Origin: Nitrospirota bacterium | GTDB lineage: Bacteria; Nitrospirota; Thermodesulfovibrionia; Thermodesulfovibrionales; Magnetobacteriaceae | Reading direction: 5' to 3' | NCBI GenBank assembly: GCA_015233895.1 | Contig: JADFXG010000024.1 | Location: 1 to 45,992 of the forward strand | DNA length: 45,992 bases | Shown here: in pieces, positions 30,098-39,520 of the stretch | Layout of the letters: every line of letters begins with the position of its first letter | Numbering within the stretch: the stretch's first letter is position 1 | Notes under the pieces: generated by a model | What the model was told of the DNA's origin: nothing | Seen by the model: the letters and a program-made list of their open reading frames with translations, nothing else | Database searches by the model: none | Program-made: the position numbers and the translations under genes

Positions 30098-31400
30098 AGA
30101 AGCCTATCCCAAAGTTCTGATTATCTCCCCTTGTGCTTTTAACCATATAACTGGAACAGGTATAACTTTTTCAAATTTGTTCTACGGCTGGCCAAAGGAA
30201 AATCTTGCTGTGGCAACCGGTGATACTGTTGAGGTCACAAAAGATATTTGTTCAAATTATTATTTTCTGACTGATGCCGAACTCCCTAAAATGTTTCCGT
30301 TTAACATTGTTAAAAATTTAATTTCCGCAAAAAAAAAACAAGACATAAACTATATCCCAAAAAATGTTCAACCCGTTAGCAGTAAAAACGATAGTTTAAT
30401 ACGTACCCTAAGCAGAAAAATATTTGGCAGTGCAGGAGTTCCGGAAACTGCTCATTTAACTCAAAAATTAGCTAAATGGATAGACGAGTTTAAACCCAAC
30501 GTGATTTATACGATAACAGGCAGCATAGGGTACCCTGAGCTGGTTCTTAAAGTGCACGAAAAGTTTAAAATTCCCATTGTCCTTCACATCATGGATGACG
30601 GTGTGATAGCGCCGGTTTTGACCGGAGCCTTTAGTGTCTATACAATGAGAAAATTTGAGGGAACCATTAAATTAATAATGAGTACCGCTTCAAGACGTGT
30701 TGCTATTTGCAGGGAAATGGCAGAAGCGTATGAAAAGAGGTATGGGTATTCATTTGATTACTTTCAGAGCACGGTTAGTGATGAACTATTGCTCTTGCCT
30801 CCTAATGACAAATCTGTTACTCAGGAAATATGTCTGATTTATTCCGGTTCTATTTTTTCGTATGCTCAACTTGAAAGCTTAAAAGATTGCTGCCGGAGTG
30901 TTATTGAATTGTCAAAAGACGGCTACAACATTAGCTTAAATATTTACACTGCTTTGGACATTTATAAGGATATTTCAGATGAGCTGCCGAAATCTGAGGG
31001 TGCAGTGCGACTGCATGATGCGCTCTTTGGAAATGAGTGTATGAATGTTCTAAGGGATGCGACGATTTTGCTGCTTCCGGTGAATTTTGACAGAAAAAGC
31101 GTAAATTATATAAAACTTTCAATGCCGACAAAAGTGCCTTTTTATCTGGCAAGTGGCACCCCTGTGTTGGTCTATGGCCCATCGGAGGTTGCTCAGGTAA
31201 AGTACGCAACTTGCGAGGGCTGGGGATATGTTGTTAACCAAAGGGGAGTGGAACGCATTAAAAAGGGACTTATTGAGTTAATAAACAATAGCGAATTAAG
31301 ACAAATTCTTTCAAAAAAAGCCCGTGAAATTGCCATGAAAAATCACTCCGACTCTGTGGTCAGAACCAAATTTCAACAGTTATTAAAAAATTGTAACTGA
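30087..31400 (+). CDS. Glycosyltransferase of the GT-B fold (group 1-like)
   Basis: The 437-residue protein has a GT-B form: an N-terminal half with SPCAFNHITGTGITFSNLFYGW and FKPNVIYTITGSIGYPELVLKVHEKFKIPIVLHIMDD, then a C-terminal half with CLIYSGSIFSYAQLESL, LRDATILLLPVNF and SMPTKVPFYLASGTPVLVYGP. The last stretch matches the donor-binding region of group 1 glycosyltransferases. The start is a TTG overlapping neuA by 11 bp, with AAAGGG upstream. It may transfer the nonulosonic acid or another sugar of the same surface glycan. Confidence 0.8.
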   Translation: MPVKEAYPKVLIISPCAFNHITGTGITFSNLFYGWPKENLAVATGDTVEVTKDICSNYYFLTDAELPKMFPFNIVKNLISAKKKQDINYIPKNVQPVSSKNDSLIRTLSRKIFGSAGVPETAHLTQKLAKWIDEFKPNVIYTITGSIGYPELVLKVHEKFKIPIVLHIMDDGVIAPVLTGAFSVYTMRKFEGTIKLIMSTASRRVAICREMAEAYEKRYGYSFDYFQSTVSDELLLLPPNDKSVTQEICLIYSGSIFSYAQLESLKDCCRSVIELSKDGYNISLNIYTALDIYKDISDELPKSEGAVRLHDALFGNECMNVLRDATILLLPVNFDRKSVNYIKLSMPTKVPFYLASGTPVLVYGPSEVAQVKYATCEGWGYVVNQRGVERIKKGLIELINNSELRQILSKKAREIAMKNHSDSVVRTKFQQLLKNCN

Positions 31401-31500
31401 TGTTTCTTAAGACACTTATTGTTAACCATTCAAAATTTTTTAATTTGCCCTATTGATTTTCTTTTTTTTGTTATGATAGCATATAATCGAACATAAATGG

Positions 31501-31914
31501 ATGATTATGATAGGTGATTATCTAAAGAAACTGCGGGAAGAAAACGGTGTTTCCTTAGAGGAGATTTCGTCAAGGACTAATATTAAGATAAGCTATCTGT
31601 CAGCCCTTGAGTATGAGGACTATAGCGCCTTGCCTTCAGAGCTGTATATCAGGGGGTTTATAACTTCTTATGTTAAATCACTTGAGTTAGACCCTGCAGA
31701 GGCAGTCAGTATATATACCGGAAACGGTGGAAACGGTAAAAAACCTCGCAAGAAAGCGCAATTGCCTCAGTGTGTCAAGCCTCTGAAGTTTCAACTCGAT
31801 GACGTCAAGAGTACATCAAAAAGCAAGACATACTTTTTTCTTACTATTACGCTGTTAATTGTTCTCTCAGTAATTTTAGTGCCTATAATTCTAAACAGCA
31901 AGTTAATTAAATAG
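31501..31914 (+). CDS. RodZ-like helix-turn-helix membrane protein
   Basis: The 137-residue protein begins with a RodZ-type helix-turn-helix domain: IGDYLKKLREENGVSLEEISSRTNIKISYLSALE, then LPSELYIRGFITSYVKSLELDP. A basic linker and one membrane helix follow (about 112-131). RodZ links the cell-shape protein MreB to the membrane, but the periplasmic domain of full RodZ is missing, so this is a short form. ATG codons at 31501 and 31507 are both possible starts. The gene converges on the cytochrome b6 gene with 14 bp between their stops. Confidence 0.8.
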   Translation: MIMIGDYLKKLREENGVSLEEISSRTNIKISYLSALEYEDYSALPSELYIRGFITSYVKSLELDPAEAVSIYTGNGGNGKKPRKKAQLPQCVKPLKFQLDDVKSTSKSKTYFFLTITLLIVLSVILVPIILNSKLIK

Positions 31915-31928
31915 AGTTTATTTCACTG

Positions 31929-32579
31929 CTACAGGTTAACCGTTATCCCCTGCCGTTTGATCATGTGGAAGTGTGCCCAAAGCAGTAGTGACATACAAAG
32001 AGGAAACCACAGGACGTGCATACTGTAAAACCTGATTAAAGTTGCGCCGTTTAAATCAACTCCTCCCCGTATAAGATACACAATGTGGCGTCCTATGAAA
32101 GGTACGGTTCCTCCCATGGATGTGCCCACCTCAGTAGCCCAGTAAGCTTTTTGATCCCACGGCAGCAGGTAGCCAGTAAATCCGGAGGCAAAGGCAAACA
32201 GAAGTGTCAGTGAGCCTATAACCCAGTTAAGCTCCTTTGGTTTACTGTACGCTTTGGAAACGAATACCCTCAGTGTGTGGCTAAGTATGAACACTATAAT
32301 AAAAGTAGCTGACCACTTATGGACAGAGCGTATAAACCAGCCCAAATGCACCTCTCTCTGTATCTTTACGATACTGGAGAATGCCTCGTGTTCTGAAGGA
32401 ACATAGTACATAGAAAGAAGCAGACCGGTAACTAACAAAAGCAGATAAGACGTAAAAGCAGCCCCGCCAAGACAATAAAAGTAGTTTAACCCATCAGGTA
32501 AAATAGCGCGTTTAAGGAACCTCCTGTGAGGCTTCTTTACATGAAACACATTGTCTATCCAATCAAATACTTTTCCCAT
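31929..32579 (-). CDS. petB: Cytochrome b6-type subunit of a quinol oxidoreductase
   Basis: The product (216 residues from the ATG at 32579, chosen for AAAGG 9 bp upstream) is a four-helix cytochrome b6. The two haem pairs are visible: HKWSATFIIVFILSH (13 residues apart) and HVLWFPLCMSLLLWAH (14 apart, the b6 spacing). GYLLPWDQKAYWATEVG is the quinol-site region. It should pass electrons from menaquinol with the Rieske protein encoded just upstream. Subunit IV and a cytochrome c gene are not found next to it. Confidence 0.9.
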   Translation of the reverse strand: MGKVFDWIDNVFHVKKPHRRFLKRAILPDGLNYFYCLGGAAFTSYLLLLVTGLLLSMYYVPSEHEAFSSIVKIQREVHLGWFIRSVHKWSATFIIVFILSHTLRVFVSKAYSKPKELNWVIGSLTLLFAFASGFTGYLLPWDQKAYWATEVGTSMGGTVPFIGRHIVYLIRGGVDLNGATLIRFYSMHVLWFPLCMSLLLWAHFHMIKRQGITVNL

Positions 32580-32592
32580 CCTTAGCAACCTT

Positions 32593-33057
32593 TCATATTT
32601 TAAATCCTACGAAAACCCTTCCGTTTTCCACTTTAAGGGGTAATCTTGTCAGAGGCTCAGGCGGAGGGCCGCCAAGCACCACACCCTCCGTGTCATACCG
32701 TCCTCCGTGGCACGGACAGATGAATTCATTCTTGTGCCGGTTATAGGTGACAAGACACCCTAAATGCGTGCAAACAGGCGAAAGCGCATAGATTTTCTTT
32801 GTATTGTTAACAATATAGACTACGCCAGCCATGTCTCTTGATAATTTTGACCCTGATTGGTCAGCCTTAAAAAGGTAGTCAACTCTTCTAACTCCTCTTA
32901 TGGGAAGCGCCTCTTCTTCCATTAAATCAAAAAATGTATATTTCTTCTGCCTTATACCTGTTGGGTATAAAAACCACGCCGTGATAACCGCAACAACTGA
33001 TGTTGTTAATATAAAAAAACCTTTTATCAGTTTTTTGATAAATTCCCTTCTTACCAC
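32593..33057 (-). CDS. Rieske [2Fe-2S] protein
   Basis: The 154-residue protein has the Rieske cluster motifs CTHLGC and CPCHGGRYD followed by GVVLGGPPPEPL. The N-terminus (VRREFIKKLIKGFFILTTSVVAVITAWF) is a twin-arginine signal anchor, so the cluster domain faces the periplasm. With the cytochrome b6 gene 13 bp downstream it forms the core of a bc-type menaquinol oxidoreductase. It starts 13 bp after the IHF-beta-like gene, in the same operon. Confidence 0.92.
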   Translation of the reverse strand: MVRREFIKKLIKGFFILTTSVVAVITAWFLYPTGIRQKKYTFFDLMEEEALPIRGVRRVDYLFKADQSGSKLSRDMAGVVYIVNNTKKIYALSPVCTHLGCLVTYNRHKNEFICPCHGGRYDTEGVVLGGPPPEPLTRLPLKVENGRVFVGFKI

Positions 33058-33070
33058 TTAAATTTTACCG

Positions 33071-33355
33071 TCAGGGTTTACTATTTATCATTTCCCTAAG
33101 TTCCTTGCCGATTTTGAAATGTAGTATTTTCTTAGCTGGTACGTCAACGACTTCACCAGTTTTGGGATTTCTCGCTTTACGTGCCAACCGTTCTTTCAAC
33201 CTGAAATTCCCAAAACCCCTTATTTCGATCTTTTCTCCCCTGCCCAGAGCATCCATCATGCTTTGAAAAAATGCTTCCACGATAATTTCAGTCTGACCTC
33301 TGGTCAACCCCGGAGCTTTTTCAGTAATCACATTTATTAGCTCTGACTTTGTCAT
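33071..33355 (-). CDS. ihfB: Integration host factor subunit beta-like protein
   Basis: The 94-residue protein is an HU/IHF-family DNA-bending protein: MTKSELINVITEKAPGL, RGFGNFRLKERLARKARNPKTGE and VPAKKILHFKIGKELRE. The position after rpsA and sppA is typical of the IHF beta gene in many bacteria. A run of five G's lies just before the start. It probably forms a heterodimer with the IHF-alpha-like protein encoded at 17470-17742. Confidence 0.88.
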   Translation of the reverse strand: MTKSELINVITEKAPGLTRGQTEIIVEAFFQSMMDALGRGEKIEIRGFGNFRLKERLARKARNPKTGEVVDVPAKKILHFKIGKELREMINSKP

Positions 33356-33419
33356 ACATCCCCCATTGTTTCTCTATACAAGTATTTCAAAACACTCTTT
33401 GCCATTATCTCAAAAAAAA

Positions 33420-34271
33420 TCAAAAACTCATAAGGTAATTTATCTTTAAACCAGGCAGCAGGTTTAAATTAAGCTTACTGGAAAGCAGGTCAGTGAGTGA
33501 GAAATCCTCCTTTTTTGACACAACATGCGGTTCTCCCTTAATTCCTGCCATTCTAGCGGCTTCGTATATAGCGTCCTGCAGAGTGCCAAGTTTGTCAACC
33601 AGACCAAGGGCAAGTGCCTGTCTGCCGGTAAAAATCCTGCCGTCTGCTATCTCTCTGACCTTCTCTATGGGCATATGGCGTCCCTCAGAGACGGCCTCTA
33701 TGAACTGGCTGTGTGTGTCATCAAGTACCCCCTGCAAAATTGCCCGCTCCTCTTTGCCAATTCCTCTGTACATGGAGGCAATGTCTTTAAACTTACCGCT
33801 TTTTACCACCTCACTGTTTACCCCAACCTTTGACATTAGCCCGCTGATATTTAATGTCTCCATAATTACCCCTATGGAGCCAGTAATGGTACCCTGATTG
33901 GCTATGATTTTTGTTGCCGGAGCAGATATGTAGTAGCCTCCGCTTGCTGCCAGGGAACCCATTGAAACCACCACGATTTTCTTTTTCCCAGTGGTCTTTT
34001 TTATCTCACTGTATATCTCCTGAGACGGCACCACTGCTCCACCTGGACTGTTTACTCTCACCACTATGGCCTTTATTGATGAGTCTTCCCTGTACTTTTT
34101 CAGCTCCTTAACTGTCTCTTTGGAACTTAATATGACCCCCTCAACTTTAACAAGCGCCACCTTCTCACCCAACGGTACATCGTTGGAAAGCGTTGCAAGC
34201 ACAAAGGCCACTGCCACTAATGTTATAAAGAGTCCCAGAAAAAACAGCATGATTTTTCTGTTCTTAGTCAT
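33420..34271 (-). CDS. sppA: Signal peptide peptidase SppA (short form)
   Basis: The 283-residue protein has one N-terminal membrane helix (about 7-27) and the SppA serine protease core: VKEL...IVVRVNSPGGAVVPSQEIY, then VSMGSLAASGGYYISAPA with the nucleophile serine, and the catalytic lysine in VVKSGKFKD. It degrades leftover signal peptides in the membrane. It follows rpsA after 8 bp. Confidence 0.92.
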   Translation of the reverse strand: MTKNRKIMLFFLGLFITLVAVAFVLATLSNDVPLGEKVALVKVEGVILSSKETVKELKKYREDSSIKAIVVRVNSPGGAVVPSQEIYSEIKKTTGKKKIVVVSMGSLAASGGYYISAPATKIIANQGTITGSIGVIMETLNISGLMSKVGVNSEVVKSGKFKDIASMYRGIGKEERAILQGVLDDTHSQFIEAVSEGRHMPIEKVREIADGRIFTGRQALALGLVDKLGTLQDAIYEAARMAGIKGEPHVVSKKEDFSLTDLLSSKLNLNLLPGLKINYLMSF

Positions 34272-34279
34272 CCTCTGTG

Positions 34280-35848
34280 CTACTTGCCCTTTAGCCCCAA
34301 CATACTTAAGCCGATTTTTCTCTGTTCAAAATCAAGCTTTATGATAGTTGCCACAAGGGAACTGCCCTCAGTGTAATCCTCGTCCCCGTTTTTAACCACC
34401 TCTGAGGCATACACCAATCCCTCGACACTGTCCTCTATTTCTACAAAAAGGCCAAACTCGGTCACTCGCAGTACCTTGCAGTTGACGTTGTCGCCGACTT
34501 TAAATCTCTGCGGAATATCGCTTACCCACGGATCTGGTTTCATCTGTTTGATTCCCAGAAGCATCCGCTTTTTCTCAGGCTCCAGAGATAACACCACAGC
34601 CTCCACCTTCTGTTTTAACCTAAATACCTCAGACGGATGCTTTATGTGCTTAGTCCACGATATGTCAGAGATGTGAATCAAAGCATCCACACCCTCAGGC
34701 ATTCCGACAAAAACCCCAAAGTCAGTAATTGTGCGGACTTTTCCGACTACTTTCTGCCCAACCGCATATTTCTGCGCTACAACCTCCCACGGCTTGGGTT
34801 TAAGCTGCTTAATGCCCAGTGATATACGCCTTTGAGCATTCTCTATCTTAAGTATAACAGCGCTGACCTCTTGCCCTATCTCCAGATATTTTGACGGATG
34901 TCCGGGTCTCGGTGACCAGTCAAGCTCTGAGACATGGACAAGCCCCTCCACTCCATCCTCAAGCTCTACAAAAGCGCCGTAATCTGTTATCCCCACAACC
35001 TTGCCTTCAACGGTGTTACCCTCAGTGTATCTTGCATCAATGTCTATCCACGGGTCGGCTTTTTTCTGCTTGTAACCCAGTGTGACTTTCTCTGTCTCCG
35101 GCTCATACTTAAGCACCAGGACGTCTATCACGTCGCCGACTTTGAAATAATCCGACGGATGGTTTATCCTGCCCCATGATATGTCTGAGATATGCAAAAG
35201 GCCATCCACCTCTCCAAGATCAACAAACACGCCGTAATCGGTTATGTTTTTAACCGTACCGGAGAGAATCTCACCCTCTTTGATAAGCTCAAGTGTAGTG
35301 CTTTTCTTTTTGTGTCTCTCCTCTTCTATCACAGCACGCCGTGACACTATTACGTTGTTGAGTTTGTTGTTGAGTTTGAGTACTTTAAACCTGCAATTTT
35401 GCCCGATAGCGTCGTCATACGATTTCAGCTGCTTTACGTCATACTGTGACCCCGGTAAAAAAGCCTTTACGCCGGATATATCAACAAAAAAGCCCCCCTT
35501 GGTTTTCTCCACAATTTTGCCCTCAAGGACTGTACCCTCCTCTAAAGAACGCTGAAGACGCTTCTGGGTTTTAAGAATCTTCGCTTTGCTCTTTGAAAGA
35601 GTAATTGTGCCCTCGGAGTCTTTTATGGAGGAGACCAGCACTTCTATGTCACAGCCCTCCTTTAACTCTTGAAGCTCATCCTCTGTGAAGTCGTCTATCG
35701 GAATAAACCCCTCCGATTTATAGCCGATATCCACTATAATGGCGTCGTGTTTTTTAGATACCACCTTGCCGGTTAGTATCATGCCTGGGCTTATGCTTTT
35801 AAAAGTCCCGGCGTAGAGCTGTTCTAAGTCGTTATTCTGTAATTCCAT
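34280..35848 (-). CDS. rpsA: 30S ribosomal protein S1
   Basis: The 522-residue protein has six S1 RNA-binding domains in tandem (about 17-85, 100-170, 190-265, 275-350, 360-440 and 445-520). The last four carry the GxVFVDL/GLVHVSE pattern, for example ITDYGVFVDLGEVDGLLHIS. S1 binds messenger RNA leaders and starts their translation. The start overlaps the 3' end of ispH by 17 bp, the usual ispH-rpsA arrangement of several anaerobic phyla. Confidence 0.93.
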   Translation of the reverse strand: MELQNNDLEQLYAGTFKSISPGMILTGKVVSKKHDAIIVDIGYKSEGFIPIDDFTEDELQELKEGCDIEVLVSSIKDSEGTITLSKSKAKILKTQKRLQRSLEEGTVLEGKIVEKTKGGFFVDISGVKAFLPGSQYDVKQLKSYDDAIGQNCRFKVLKLNNKLNNVIVSRRAVIEEERHKKKSTTLELIKEGEILSGTVKNITDYGVFVDLGEVDGLLHISDISWGRINHPSDYFKVGDVIDVLVLKYEPETEKVTLGYKQKKADPWIDIDARYTEGNTVEGKVVGITDYGAFVELEDGVEGLVHVSELDWSPRPGHPSKYLEIGQEVSAVILKIENAQRRISLGIKQLKPKPWEVVAQKYAVGQKVVGKVRTITDFGVFVGMPEGVDALIHISDISWTKHIKHPSEVFRLKQKVEAVVLSLEPEKKRMLLGIKQMKPDPWVSDIPQRFKVGDNVNCKVLRVTEFGLFVEIEDSVEGLVYASEVVKNGDEDYTEGSSLVATIIKLDFEQRKIGLSMLGLKGK

Positions 35849-36683
35849 TACCTGTTATGCCCCCTATATGATTAATTCTTTCTACTATCTCATTAATTAT
35901 CCAATCCGGAGTAGAAGCGCCGGCAGTTATCCCAACATGCTTAACTCCGTCAAACCATTCCGGTATAAGCTCGTCAGAGGTCTCTATGTGGTGTGTTTTT
36001 ACATCCAGAACGCGGCAGTGGTTGGCAAGTTGGGTGGTGTTAGCACTGTTTTTGCCGCCGGCTATTATCATCACGTCAACTTGTGAGGATATTTCACTTG
36101 TCTCCTTAAGTCTGAGCGCTGTGGAGTTACATATTGTATTAAAGACTTTCAACTCTTTGACTTTGTCTACAATATTTGAGAGTAATTTTTCCAGTGCAGA
36201 TACCGGCTGAGTCGTTTGAACGACAACACCGACTTTCATTTTCAGTTTACCTGGCATCTCGCCTTCTTTCAGCACAACAGCATCTGTGCCGGCATAACTC
36301 ATGATTGACTTTACCTCCGGATGGTCTCTGTCTCCGAGCACTATCACCTGATAATTTTCTTCTCTTAAGAGTTTAGCATATTGCTGAGCTTTTTTTACAA
36401 ACGGACACGTTGCATCCACAATTTCAAGTCCGGTGGTTGAAATCTTTTCATACATGTCAATCGGGATGCCGTGTGTACGGATTATCAGCGATTTTACACC
36501 GGGCTCAGGCTCTGTCACACACCTAAGCCCCTTTTCAGCTAACCGCTCCACCACCTGCGGGTTATGAATTATAGGGCCAAGGGTGCACACCCCGTCTCGC
36601 TTTGAAGCCATATCAAAGGCAATATCCACCGCCCTCTTAACGCCAAAGCAAAAACCGGCGCGCTTTGCCACAGTTACTTTCAT
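35832..36683 (-). CDS. ispH: 4-hydroxy-3-methylbut-2-enyl diphosphate reductase
   Basis: The 283-residue protein has the three cysteines of the IspH iron-sulfur cluster: GFCFGVKRA (C12), DATCPFVKKA and TICNSTALR. HNPQVV and RTHGIP supply substrate-binding histidines. It makes IPP and DMAPP in the last step of the MEP isoprenoid pathway, which feeds quinone tails and undecaprenol. It overlaps cmk by 4 bp and rpsA by 17 bp. Confidence 0.94.
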   Translation of the reverse strand: MKVTVAKRAGFCFGVKRAVDIAFDMASKRDGVCTLGPIIHNPQVVERLAEKGLRCVTEPEPGVKSLIIRTHGIPIDMYEKISTTGLEIVDATCPFVKKAQQYAKLLREENYQVIVLGDRDHPEVKSIMSYAGTDAVVLKEGEMPGKLKMKVGVVVQTTQPVSALEKLLSNIVDKVKELKVFNTICNSTALRLKETSEISSQVDVMIIAGGKNSANTTQLANHCRVLDVKTHHIETSDELIPEWFDGVKHVGITAGASTPDWIINEIVERINHIGGITGNGITE

Positions 36684-37321
36684 GCAAGTTCTCTCATTAT
36701 TTCACTTAGCACTGTCTCAATATCCTTATGGGATGTGTCTATCTCTATGGCATCGGGGGCTTTCATAAGTGGCGCTACCGTACGCTCTGAATCCCTCTTA
36801 TCCCGCTCCTGTACATCTTTAAGGGCATCAGCAAAACTTATTTTGCCGTTTAACTGATTGAACCGCCTCTGTGCTCTTATATCCTCATTTGCCGTTATAA
36901 AGAACTTACTACTGGCATCAGGAAACACAACCGTAGCCATATCCCTGCCCTCTGCCACAAGGTCTGCTCCGCTGCCGGCTTTTTTCTGCAACACCAGCAA
37001 AAAATCCCTAACCACCTTTTTTGATGAAAACACAGACGTATAATGCCCTGTCTCCGGTGTTCTGATACGCTCTGAGACATCTGCCTTATCAAGATATACT
37101 TTGCCATTAGAAAACTCTATATGTGTGTCTTTTAATATGTTCATAATTTTATCATCAGAAGCTCCGCCGTCAAGGCCTGCCAACATAAGTTTAAGGGCAA
37201 GTGCTCTATAAAGAGCGCCAGAGTCCAGATAATCATACCCCAGACGTTTGGCTAGCTCCTTAGCTACCGTGCTTTTTCCGGCCCCGGCAGGGCCGTCTAT
37301 GGCTATCACTTTTTTAGGCAT
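36680..37321 (-). CDS. cmk: Cytidylate kinase
   Basis: The 213-residue protein has the P-loop GPAGAGKSTVAKELAKRLGYDYLDSGALYRAL, the signature of CMP kinase, and VAEGRDMATVVFPDA and ERDKRDSERTVAPL of the lid and CMP-binding regions. It phosphorylates CMP and dCMP. It starts 5 bp after aroA and overlaps ispH by 4 bp. Confidence 0.94.
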   Translation of the reverse strand: MPKKVIAIDGPAGAGKSTVAKELAKRLGYDYLDSGALYRALALKLMLAGLDGGASDDKIMNILKDTHIEFSNGKVYLDKADVSERIRTPETGHYTSVFSSKKVVRDFLLVLQKKAGSGADLVAEGRDMATVVFPDASSKFFITANEDIRAQRRFNQLNGKISFADALKDVQERDKRDSERTVAPLMKAPDAIEIDTSHKDIETVLSEIMRELA

Positions 37322-37326
37322 AATGC

Positions 37327-38619
37327 TTAAACGATTAATCTCCTTAAATTTTCAAAAAAACCCGGATACGATATTTCCACAGAGGATATCCCACTTATAG
37401 TTGTCTCTCCTTTTGCAATGAGAGCGGCTATGGACAGAGCCATCGCTATGCGGTGATCTCCGTGGCTTTCAACTACTGCGCCATGAAGCTCCTGAGGACC
37501 CTCTATTGCAACTCCATCAGGGTATTCCTCAATAACGGCTCCCATTTTTCTTAACTCACCAACCATCGCTTTTATTCTGTCCGATTCTTTGACTCTTAAC
37601 TCCTCAGCTCCCCGTACCTCTGTAACTCCATGAGCACGGAGTCCAAGCACACACAGGATGGGGAATTCATCAATCAGTGCGGGAATATCGCTGCGACCGA
37701 GCGTTATAGCCTTTAAGCCGTCGGTGTATTTAACACATATATCCCCTTGTGGCTCATCCCTGTGGTCGCCGTCAATCTGAACTGCTGCATTTGCTCCCAT
37801 ATTGTTAAGTGCATCAAGAAACCCTGTCCTTGTCTTGTTTAACCCAACACCCCTTACCACTACCTCGGAGTCTGCAACAAGAGCAGCTCCGGCAAGAAAA
37901 AAAGCGGCTGAGGATATATCCCCTGGCACTGTTATCTCAGAGCCGGTTAATTTATTTGTGCCATCAATTTTTATGCGAAGCCCGTCAACAGATATATTTG
38001 CCCCAAAAGTTTTAAGCATACGTTCGGTATGGTCACGTGACTTAACTGACTCAATGACAGTTGTACGTCCTTCCGCATTTAAACCAGCCAATAGCAATGA
38101 GGACTTGACCTGTGCCGAGGAAATTGGCATTTTGTATGTTATTCCGGTAAGTTTGCCGCCTTTTACTGCTATTGGAGGATACCTGCCATCCTCCCGCCCC
38201 ATAAACTCAGCTTTCATCAGTCTCAGCGGTTGAGTAACTCTTGCCATTGGCCTGTTTCTAAGGGAACTGTCCCCTGTCAGCACCGAAAAAAAACTGCACC
38301 CGGAAAGTACCCCCAGTAAGAGTCTCATCGTCGTTCCTGAGTTCATGCAATCTATTACATCAGCTGGTTCTTTTAGTCCTTTTAAGTCCCGTCCAGCAAT
38401 AACGAGTTCATTTTTGCGCTCTGTTATATCTACTCCGAGCGCTCGGAAGGCATTTAGAGTAGCCTCAGGGTCACGGGCACTGAGGAAATTCTTAACATAA
38501 GAGGTGCCATTGGCAATAGATGAGATAAACACTGCCCTGTGTGATATGGACTTATCCGGCGGTGGTCTAAGCTCTCCTTTTAAGCAGCCGGCTTTTGACA
38601 AGGTTACGTTCTCAGACAT
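37327..38619 (-). CDS. aroA: 3-phosphoshikimate 1-carboxyvinyltransferase (EPSP synthase)
   Basis: The 430-residue protein has the EPSP synthase motifs PPDKSISHRAVFISSIANG, DCMNSGTTMRLLLGVL, DSSLRNRPMARV, RVKESDRIKAM and GDHRIAMALSIAAL. It makes EPSP in the shikimate pathway, the route to chorismate. It overlaps tyrA by 8 bp and is followed by cmk, as in many bacteria. Confidence 0.95.
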   Translation of the reverse strand: MSENVTLSKAGCLKGELRPPPDKSISHRAVFISSIANGTSYVKNFLSARDPEATLNAFRALGVDITERKNELVIAGRDLKGLKEPADVIDCMNSGTTMRLLLGVLSGCSFFSVLTGDSSLRNRPMARVTQPLRLMKAEFMGREDGRYPPIAVKGGKLTGITYKMPISSAQVKSSLLLAGLNAEGRTTVIESVKSRDHTERMLKTFGANISVDGLRIKIDGTNKLTGSEITVPGDISSAAFFLAGAALVADSEVVVRGVGLNKTRTGFLDALNNMGANAAVQIDGDHRDEPQGDICVKYTDGLKAITLGRSDIPALIDEFPILCVLGLRAHGVTEVRGAEELRVKESDRIKAMVGELRKMGAVIEEYPDGVAIEGPQELHGAVVESHGDHRIAMALSIAALIAKGETTISGISSVEISYPGFFENLRRLIV

Positions 38620-39502
38620 TGTCTATACAATCCTCTATGTTTGTGTGTAAGGAGTCATTCATTTTTTTTCTCAATGCTCTTGCATTGTCAAATTCCTTAA
38701 TGAGACCGTCTTTGCTTGAATTTTTTATATGAGTTAATATTGTGTTTAGTTTATCAATGTATATAGTGATGTGAGAAGTAATATTTTCGTTGTTTAGAAG
38801 ACATATGTCACTCCAGATTTCCGGAGAGCTCCCTGCTATCCTTGTAGTGTCTTTAAAACCCTTACCGGCGTATTCAAAAAAACCGTCATTAATTTCTGCG
38901 ACAACATTGACCATTGCGTATGCGGCGATGTGAGGCAGGTGGCTTATGGAGGAGAAAATCTCGTCGTGTTTTTCAGGAGTCAGTGTTTTAACCGAACATC
39001 CTATACTGCTCCACAGATTTTTAACAGTTTCAAGGGCAGTGAGGTCGGTTTTATCTGTAGGAGTTACAATGCAGAGGGCATTTTTATAGAGCTTGCCGGA
39101 GGATGCTTTCATGCCGGATTGGTCTTTGCCTGCAATTGGGTGGGCTCCCACAAAATGCACACCTTTTGGCATAAGTCCTTCAAGTGTGTAAACTAAAGAG
39201 CCCTTTACAGAGCCCACATCTGTCAAAATAGCGCCTTGTCTTAAATGCGGACTGATTTCTGTAACAAATCTCTCAAATGTGCCAACCGGTGTAGCAAGAA
39301 TAATCAAGTCAGCACCACTTGCCAGGCCGCTTAAGGTCATATCATAACAGTCTATTATCCCATTTTTCGTAGCCCACACCAGGGCGGCTTCATCTCTGCC
39401 AAAGCCGCATATCTTACGTGCGATGCCAAGTGTTCTGACCGCTCTGGCAAAAGACGCGCCCATAAGCCCTACGCCAAGGATTGCTATCTTTTCAAAGTAC
39501 AA
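38612..39502 (-). CDS. tyrA: Prephenate (or arogenate) dehydrogenase
   Basis: The 296-residue protein starts KIAILGVGLMGASFARAVR, an NAD(P)-binding fold. The catalytic-site segment GAHPIAGKDQSGMKAS and ISHLPHIAAYAMVN of the TyrA family follow. It makes hydroxyphenylpyruvate or tyrosine from prephenate or arogenate. No ACT or chorismate mutase domain is fused, so feedback control by that route is absent. It lies 18 bp after aroF. Confidence 0.92.
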   Translation of the reverse strand: MYFEKIAILGVGLMGASFARAVRTLGIARKICGFGRDEAALVWATKNGIIDCYDMTLSGLASGADLIILATPVGTFERFVTEISPHLRQGAILTDVGSVKGSLVYTLEGLMPKGVHFVGAHPIAGKDQSGMKASSGKLYKNALCIVTPTDKTDLTALETVKNLWSSIGCSVKTLTPEKHDEIFSSISHLPHIAAYAMVNVVAEINDGFFEYAGKGFKDTTRIAGSSPEIWSDICLLNNENITSHITIYIDKLNTILTHIKNSSKDGLIKEFDNARALRKKMNDSLHTNIEDCIDNV

Positions 39503-39520
39503 TAAAACCCCTGTTTACCT

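Noticed and set aside
31453-31487. Sigma70 promoter for the RodZ-like gene
   Set aside because: TTGATT and TATAAT are present but are separated by 23 bp, beyond the workable spacing.
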